From Actinophytocola xanthii (GTDB taxonomy: Bacteria > Actinomycetota > Actinomycetes > Mycobacteriales > Pseudonocardiaceae): 64,000 nucleotides of DNA. Made by a program: the position numbers and the translations under genes. The DNA is taken from contig NZ_MSIE01000015.1 of NCBI RefSeq assembly GCF_001921205.1, forward strand, positions 62,001 to 126,000, given 5' to 3'. The notes beneath the pieces were generated by a model. It was not told the origin of the DNA. It saw nothing but the letters and a program-made list of their open reading frames with translations, and searched no databases. Below, one piece after another: positions 60,921 through 64,000 of this stretch (the first letter of the stretch is position 1; each line of letters begins with the position of its first letter).

Positions 60921-61025
60921 CTAGGCAACATAGCTCGCCACCTCCGGCGAGTGGCCCCCATCGGCTCGCGGCGGGTACGGACGGGCGACGAGTTTTCCCG
61001 TTGGCACCCAAGGATCACCGGTCGG

Positions 61026-61508
61026 TCAATGCTGCCATCGGACGAGCCGGCCGAGCACCTCGGCGATCATGGCGGCCGACGGGCGGGGGACGCCGTGCGG
61101 CTCGTGTCCGGACATCCAGCGCACCGGGCCGCGGGCCGTCACCGTCGGCGGCAGTGGCACCCAGGCACCCGACGAGATCCTGCTGACCGACGCGGGAAGC
61201 GACGGTGTCGAACCGGTGCCGTCGGCCGGCTCCACCAGGACGACCTTCCACCTGCCGGGGATGTCGACCACCGGACAGGACAGGCGTCTCCCGGCCAGCT
61301 CGGACAGCAGCTGGGTGGCGACCTCGGTCGGCATCTGAAGACCCCAGATGTCGTTGTCCAGCTCCAGCACGAGCTCGCTGCCGTGCACCTTCGTGGTCCA
61401 TCCCAGCTCCAGCAGGTACTGGTGGACCGCGTGATGAAGTTGGTTGGACGTGTCGTCGGCGAAGTCGTACGACCCGGCCTCACTGTCCACGATAGATGTC
61501 TGGACCAC
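61026..61508 (-). CDS. Small hypothetical protein downstream of the ECF sigma factor
   Basis: 160 aa from the GTG at 61508, chosen because GAGGAGGG lies 3-5 nt upstream; the longer frame start at 61544 would overlap the sigma gene. No recognised domain, signal peptide or membrane helix. Features are an N-terminal helix (NQLHHAVHQYLLELGWTTKV), strands (SELVLELDNDIWGLQMPTEV) and a segment PGRWKVVLVEPADG, a pattern I have seen in small actinobacterial cytosolic proteins of unknown function. It ends with a helix (SAAMIAEVLGRLVRWQH). The sigma gene stops 33 bp upstream, so the two are probably cotranscribed. A cofactor or anti-sigma role is possible from position only; it lacks the ZAS motif and a transmembrane anchor. 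Confidence 0.55.
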   Translation of the reverse strand: MVQTSIVDSEAGSYDFADDTSNQLHHAVHQYLLELGWTTKVHGSELVLELDNDIWGLQMPTEVATQLLSELAGRRLSCPVVDIPGRWKVVLVEPADGTGSTPSLPASVSRISSGAWVPLPPTVTARGPVRWMSGHEPHGVPRPSAAMIAEVLGRLVRWQH

Positions 61509-61540
61509 GTGCCCTCCTCGCGTCGATGCCGGACCGAATG

Positions 61541-62044
61541 TCACGCCGCGTGCAGCGACGACTCGTCCATCACGTCCCGCAGGACGCGCAGTGCGTTGTG
61601 GACTCGGCTCTTGACCGTGCCGACCGGGACGCCGAGCACCGAAGCCGCGGACTTCGCGGTGCGGTCGGCGAAGTAGACCTCGACCAGGGTGTCGCGGTGC
61701 ACCGCGGGCAGCAGCTCCAGCACGGTGTCGACCTCGATTCGAGTCTCCACCTCGTCACACGGCGGCGGCTGCACGGCGGACATCTCCAGGTCCTCCTCCG
61801 GAAGCTCGACCTCGGTGGGCCGCGCCCGCCGACGTCGGTGCAGGTCAACGGCGACGTTGTGGACGATGCGGATCAACCACGGCCGCAGCGAATGGATGGT
61901 GTCCAGCCGGTCGATGTGCCGCCACGCCCGAAGCCACGTCTCCTGGACGACGTCCTCGGCCAGATGCCGGTCCCCGGTCACTCGGGTGGCATAGGCGAGC
62001 AGAGCTGCCTCGTGTGTCCTGATGACGGTGTTCATCGTGGTCAT
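61541..62044 (-). CDS. ECF-type RNA polymerase sigma factor
   Basis: 167 aa. Region 2 (ALLAYATRVTGDRHLAEDVV, then QETWLRAWRHIDRL) and region 4 (VLELLPAVHRDTLVEVYFAD, VLGVPVGTVKSRVHNALRVL) are both complete; region 3 is absent, as in all ECF sigma factors. It directs RNA polymerase to a small regulon, usually in response to envelope or oxidative stress. No zinc-binding anti-sigma gene is adjacent; the only companion is the 160-aa protein downstream. A perfect 16-bp palindrome lies 143 bp before the ATG and shares its core with the element in front of the kinase operon, so the NarL-type regulator may control this sigma factor. The ribosome binding site before the ATG at 62044 is weak. Confidence 0.92.
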   Translation of the reverse strand: MTTMNTVIRTHEAALLAYATRVTGDRHLAEDVVQETWLRAWRHIDRLDTIHSLRPWLIRIVHNVAVDLHRRRRARPTEVELPEEDLEMSAVQPPPCDEVETRIEVDTVLELLPAVHRDTLVEVYFADRTAKSAASVLGVPVGTVKSRVHNALRVLRDVMDESSLHAA

Positions 62045-62186
62045 AACCGCTCACATCCCCGCTGGAGAACGCACCTGTTTCTGATGAAGATGCTGCCCGG
62101 GCAAGGGCGGTCGATTGGCCGGGTCTATCCCTCGCGATGGCAGGTGCAGTCCCGCCGGTTTGCCGGTGGTAACCCCCGGCACGGAA

Positions 62187-62202
62187 TGGGGGATATCCCC
62201 CA
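62187..62202. promoter_or_regulatory. 16-bp palindrome containing GGGATATCCC, copy 2
   Basis: TGGGGGATATCCCCCA is a perfect palindrome upstream of the ECF sigma gene (ATG 62044, leftward). Its ten central bases equal the element at 56867-56876. It is placed where a regulator of the sigma promoter would bind. Confidence 0.5.
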
Positions 62203-62294
62203 CCTGGCCGGCCGGAACCGGTCTGACCTGCTGAAGAGGAGGGGCTCAGGTGTCGTTCCGGCAACCTTTCTCGCTGGTGCCGTGCCGGTGACCG

Positions 62295-62480
62295 TTTTTC
62301 GCGCGTAGGTCTGCCACGCCCGCCCGGGCATACCTGGGGGATGTCGGCTCGGCACTCAGGGGGGCGGACCCGGCGGAGCTGCAGTGACTCTACGAAGCGC
62401 TCAACGTAGAGATCACCTACCACGCGGATCAGAAGGCCGCTGAGGTGGCGATCATGGGTAGGTGTGGCTGCCACGTCTCC
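62295..62480 (+). pseudogene. Relic of a serine recombinase C-terminus
   Basis: In one frame the plus strand reads AYLGDVGSALRGADPAELQ, then a TGA at 62385-62387, then LYEALNVEITYHADQKAAEV. This matches the C-terminal end of actinobacterial serine recombinases, which typically show a GD-x-x-x-AL-x-x-ADPAD segment followed by an LGLxLTYxP strand. No upstream catalytic domain is present in this window: the frame is closed by a stop near 62289, and downstream it runs into unrelated residues (GRCGCHVSRAELLG). A short relic broken by a stop codon is the best reading; it is recognised by motif only. Confidence 0.45.
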
Positions 62481-62583
62481 CGCGCCGAGCTGCTCGGCCT
62501 GAGTGCGCATGCCGCCTGCCCGGCGGGTTCCAAGCGCGGCAACGCGCTGTGGGGACGCCGCTTTCATGACGCGTCAGGGGGAC

Positions 62584-62823
62584 CTACCGGTTGATGAACG
62601 CTTGCCATTCGAGAGTGGCGAATATCGCGCATCCCACGGCGACTGTCGCGAGGGCGAGCGCGGCGGTGGGGAAGAAGACAAGCGCCGCCAATGTGGCGAC
62701 GACCGCCAGCGTGTTGCCGATCGCCGCGGCGTGGCAGACCAGGATCGCGTACTTGCGCCGGGGTGCACCCCACCACAGCACGCCCGCGAAGGCGAGGCAG
62801 GCGATGCCGATCGCGAGGGACAG
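62584..62823 (-). pseudogene. Truncated small integral membrane protein
   Basis: The minus strand encodes SLAIGIACLAFAGVLWW, YAILVCHAAAIGNTLAVVAT and TAALALATVAVGCAIFATLE, three hydrophobic helices ending in EWQAFINR. This looks like the C-terminal part of a small (~120-130 aa) membrane protein. The only ordinary in-frame start is a GTG at 62781, which would give 65 aa and cut into the first helix. Further upstream the frame runs without a start into the TetR start region. It is either a decayed gene or a short membrane protein transcribed divergently from the TetR gene. Confidence 0.4.
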
Positions 62824-62855
62824 TGGCCACGGGCACGTTGTCGAGAGGGGAGCGC

Positions 62856-63419
62856 ATGGCCAGACCGCCCGATCTCGGCCGCCGCGCGGCGACGCTGGCC
62901 ATGGCGACGGACTATGTCCTGGCCCAGGGTCTGGCCGGGCTCAGCCTGCGTCCCTTGGCCGCCGCGTTGGACACCAGTACCCGGATGCTGCTCTACGACT
63001 TCAGCAGCAAAGAGGGACTGGTCAGCGCGATTCTCAGCGAGGCACGGCAACGTCTGGGCCATCAACTCGCCGGCTACGTTGCCGAGGCGAACGTCTCGCC
63101 TGCGGACATGCTCCCCGCTCTGTGGAGCTGGATGACCAGCGCGGAGAACAGCGCCTACCTGCGACTGTTCTTCGAAGTACACGTCGACGCCCTGACCCGA
63201 CCCGAGGTATACACCGACGGCGGACGGCCGCTGGTGGGGGACTGGCTCAACTTCCTCCGCGCGACACTGCGACTCGACCCGGCCACGGCCACCCTGATCG
63301 TCGCTACCATGCGCGGCCTTCTGCTGGACCGCATGCTCACCCACGACGAAGCACGTACCGACCTCGCCCTCGCTCGATTCGCCGACCTGCTCCATCGCGA
63401 CACCGGCGAGGACGGATAG
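62856..63419 (+). CDS. TetR/AcrR-family transcriptional regulator
   Basis: 187 aa. Residues ~8-55 are a TetR helix-turn-helix (AMATDYVLAQGLAGLSLRPL, then DTSTRMLLYDFSSKEGLVSA). The C-terminal helices (WSWMTSAENSAYLRLFFEVH, ATATLIVATMRGLLLDRML) form the ligand-binding and dimer domain. The ATG at 62856 has GAGAGGGGAG 4 nt upstream. TetR regulators usually repress a divergent gene; here the divergent gene is the truncated membrane protein, so the original target may be lost, or the site may lie in the overlap. Ligand unknown. Its codon use is like that of the core genes, in contrast to the relics on both sides. Confidence 0.88.
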   Translation: MARPPDLGRRAATLAMATDYVLAQGLAGLSLRPLAAALDTSTRMLLYDFSSKEGLVSAILSEARQRLGHQLAGYVAEANVSPADMLPALWSWMTSAENSAYLRLFFEVHVDALTRPEVYTDGGRPLVGDWLNFLRATLRLDPATATLIVATMRGLLLDRMLTHDEARTDLALARFADLLHRDTGEDG

Positions 63420-63589
63420 CGCCGTACGCGAGGAGGTCAGGTGCCTTCGAACACCCGGCCTGCTCGCGCTTCAGGGACGCCGGCCCGACCCTGCTCGGCC
63501 CTTACGCCCTCGAGTCCGCCGGTCAGAGGTAAAGACAAGGCCGGGCGGTCAGCCGTGAGCTCCGTAATCGCGATGTTCCCCCACTCAAC

Positions 63590-63870
63590 CACCCGCGCCA
63601 TGGTCGGGTCGAGCCGGATCTCGTCGCCGAGAAAGCGTTGACGGCGAGTGAACGCGCTCAGCGACGTGAGCTCGAACGCGAGAACCAGGAACTGCGGAGG
63701 CCCGCCGAGTTCCGCTGGGAAAAGTGGCGGCTTTCTTCGCCCACAATATCTATCGGTGACCGCCAAGTACGCGTCATCGACGCGAGAATGAAAACTTCCC
63801 GATTGCGGGAATATTCGCCTGGATGGGCGTATCCACGTCGGGCTACTGTAATGGCGGCGATCGGCCATCG
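63590..63870 (+). mobile_element. Frameshifted relic of an IS3-family transposase (OrfA end, possible OrfB start)
   Basis: The plus strand reads VEPDLVAEKALTASERAQRR, then ELERENQELRR and EFRWEK; a shift of frame then gives KVAAFFAHNIYR and a stop. The order matches the end of IS3-type OrfA proteins (leucine-zipper helix RRENxELR followed by LKKAxAFFA). A further segment (VIDARMKTSRLRE, 63773-63815) may be the start of OrfB. Base composition drops around 63740-63900 relative to the rest of the window. No terminal inverted repeats were found. The element is inactive; whether more of it lies beyond the window is unknown. Confidence 0.55.
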
Positions 63871-64000
63871 ATACATGCCGTGGCGAGCTGGGGAACAGAT
63901 TGTCGAGGGTGTCTTTGTTGGACGATCAGAGCGACATTGAAACGTGGCCACGGAGGGCGTCAGGGTGCGGCTGCCAGCGGAGCCGCCGACCCTTACGGCG

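Noticed and set aside
63437-63868. 143-aa protein on the minus strand at the right edge
   Set aside because: Antisense to the IS3-type relic, which gives a better explanation through its leucine-zipper and AAFFA motifs on the plus strand.

Overview
This window is chromosomal DNA from a high-GC actinomycete. GC-rich third codon positions, GTG starts, SARP and NB-ARC/TPR regulators, an ECF sigma factor and an ESX-type (type VII) secretion locus all point to Actinomycetia. A Pseudonocardiales-like genus is plausible, but the sequence alone cannot settle this. Nothing looks like a plasmid or an intact phage.

Layout. 1-7.8 kb: a regulator cluster with two NB-ARC/TPR regulators (the first cut by the window edge), three paralogous orphan LuxR proteins whose receiver domains have decayed, a cold-shock protein with a C-terminal extension, a small hypothetical protein and an O-methyltransferase. 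7.9-15.6 kb: two giant SARP-type ATPase regulators, one also ending in a LuxR helix-turn-helix, with a small Cys-containing protein between them. A group of 11/12-bp spaced direct repeats in front of the second one looks like a SARP operator.

15.6-54.8 kb: a type VII secretion island. mycP and eccC run leftward; eccD, eccB, two small ESX-like proteins, two low-complexity effector-like proteins, a YbaB-like protein, another small helical ESX-like protein and a 19-kb single gene (6349 aa) run rightward. These are followed by an 878-aa protein with an ADP-ribosyltransferase-like tail, a 287-aa unknown and a beta-helix/double-AAA+ EccA-like protein. No eccE is seen. The mycosin has lost its catalytic His and Ser. 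The 6349-aa protein has a WXG-like/transmembrane head with distinct codon use, a repetitive linker, beta-rich modules and about ten copies of a cryptic helical module; no catalytic toxin tail is recognisable.

54.9-62.0 kb: a membrane-anchored Hsp70-like protein whose substrate-binding domain is replaced by a transmembrane segment and an ExoP-like galactose-binding fold (facing left). Then come a NarL-type signalling set (a kinase fragment without ATPase, a canonical response regulator, a pseudokinase, and a canonical kinase on the other strand), a small unknown protein and an ECF sigma factor. The same GGGATATCCC palindrome lies upstream of both the signalling operon and the sigma factor, suggesting one regulon.

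62.3-64 kb: a decaying boundary with a serine-recombinase C-terminal relic, a truncated membrane-protein gene, an intact TetR regulator and a frameshifted IS3-type OrfA relic. No tRNA, rRNA, CRISPR array or origin was found.
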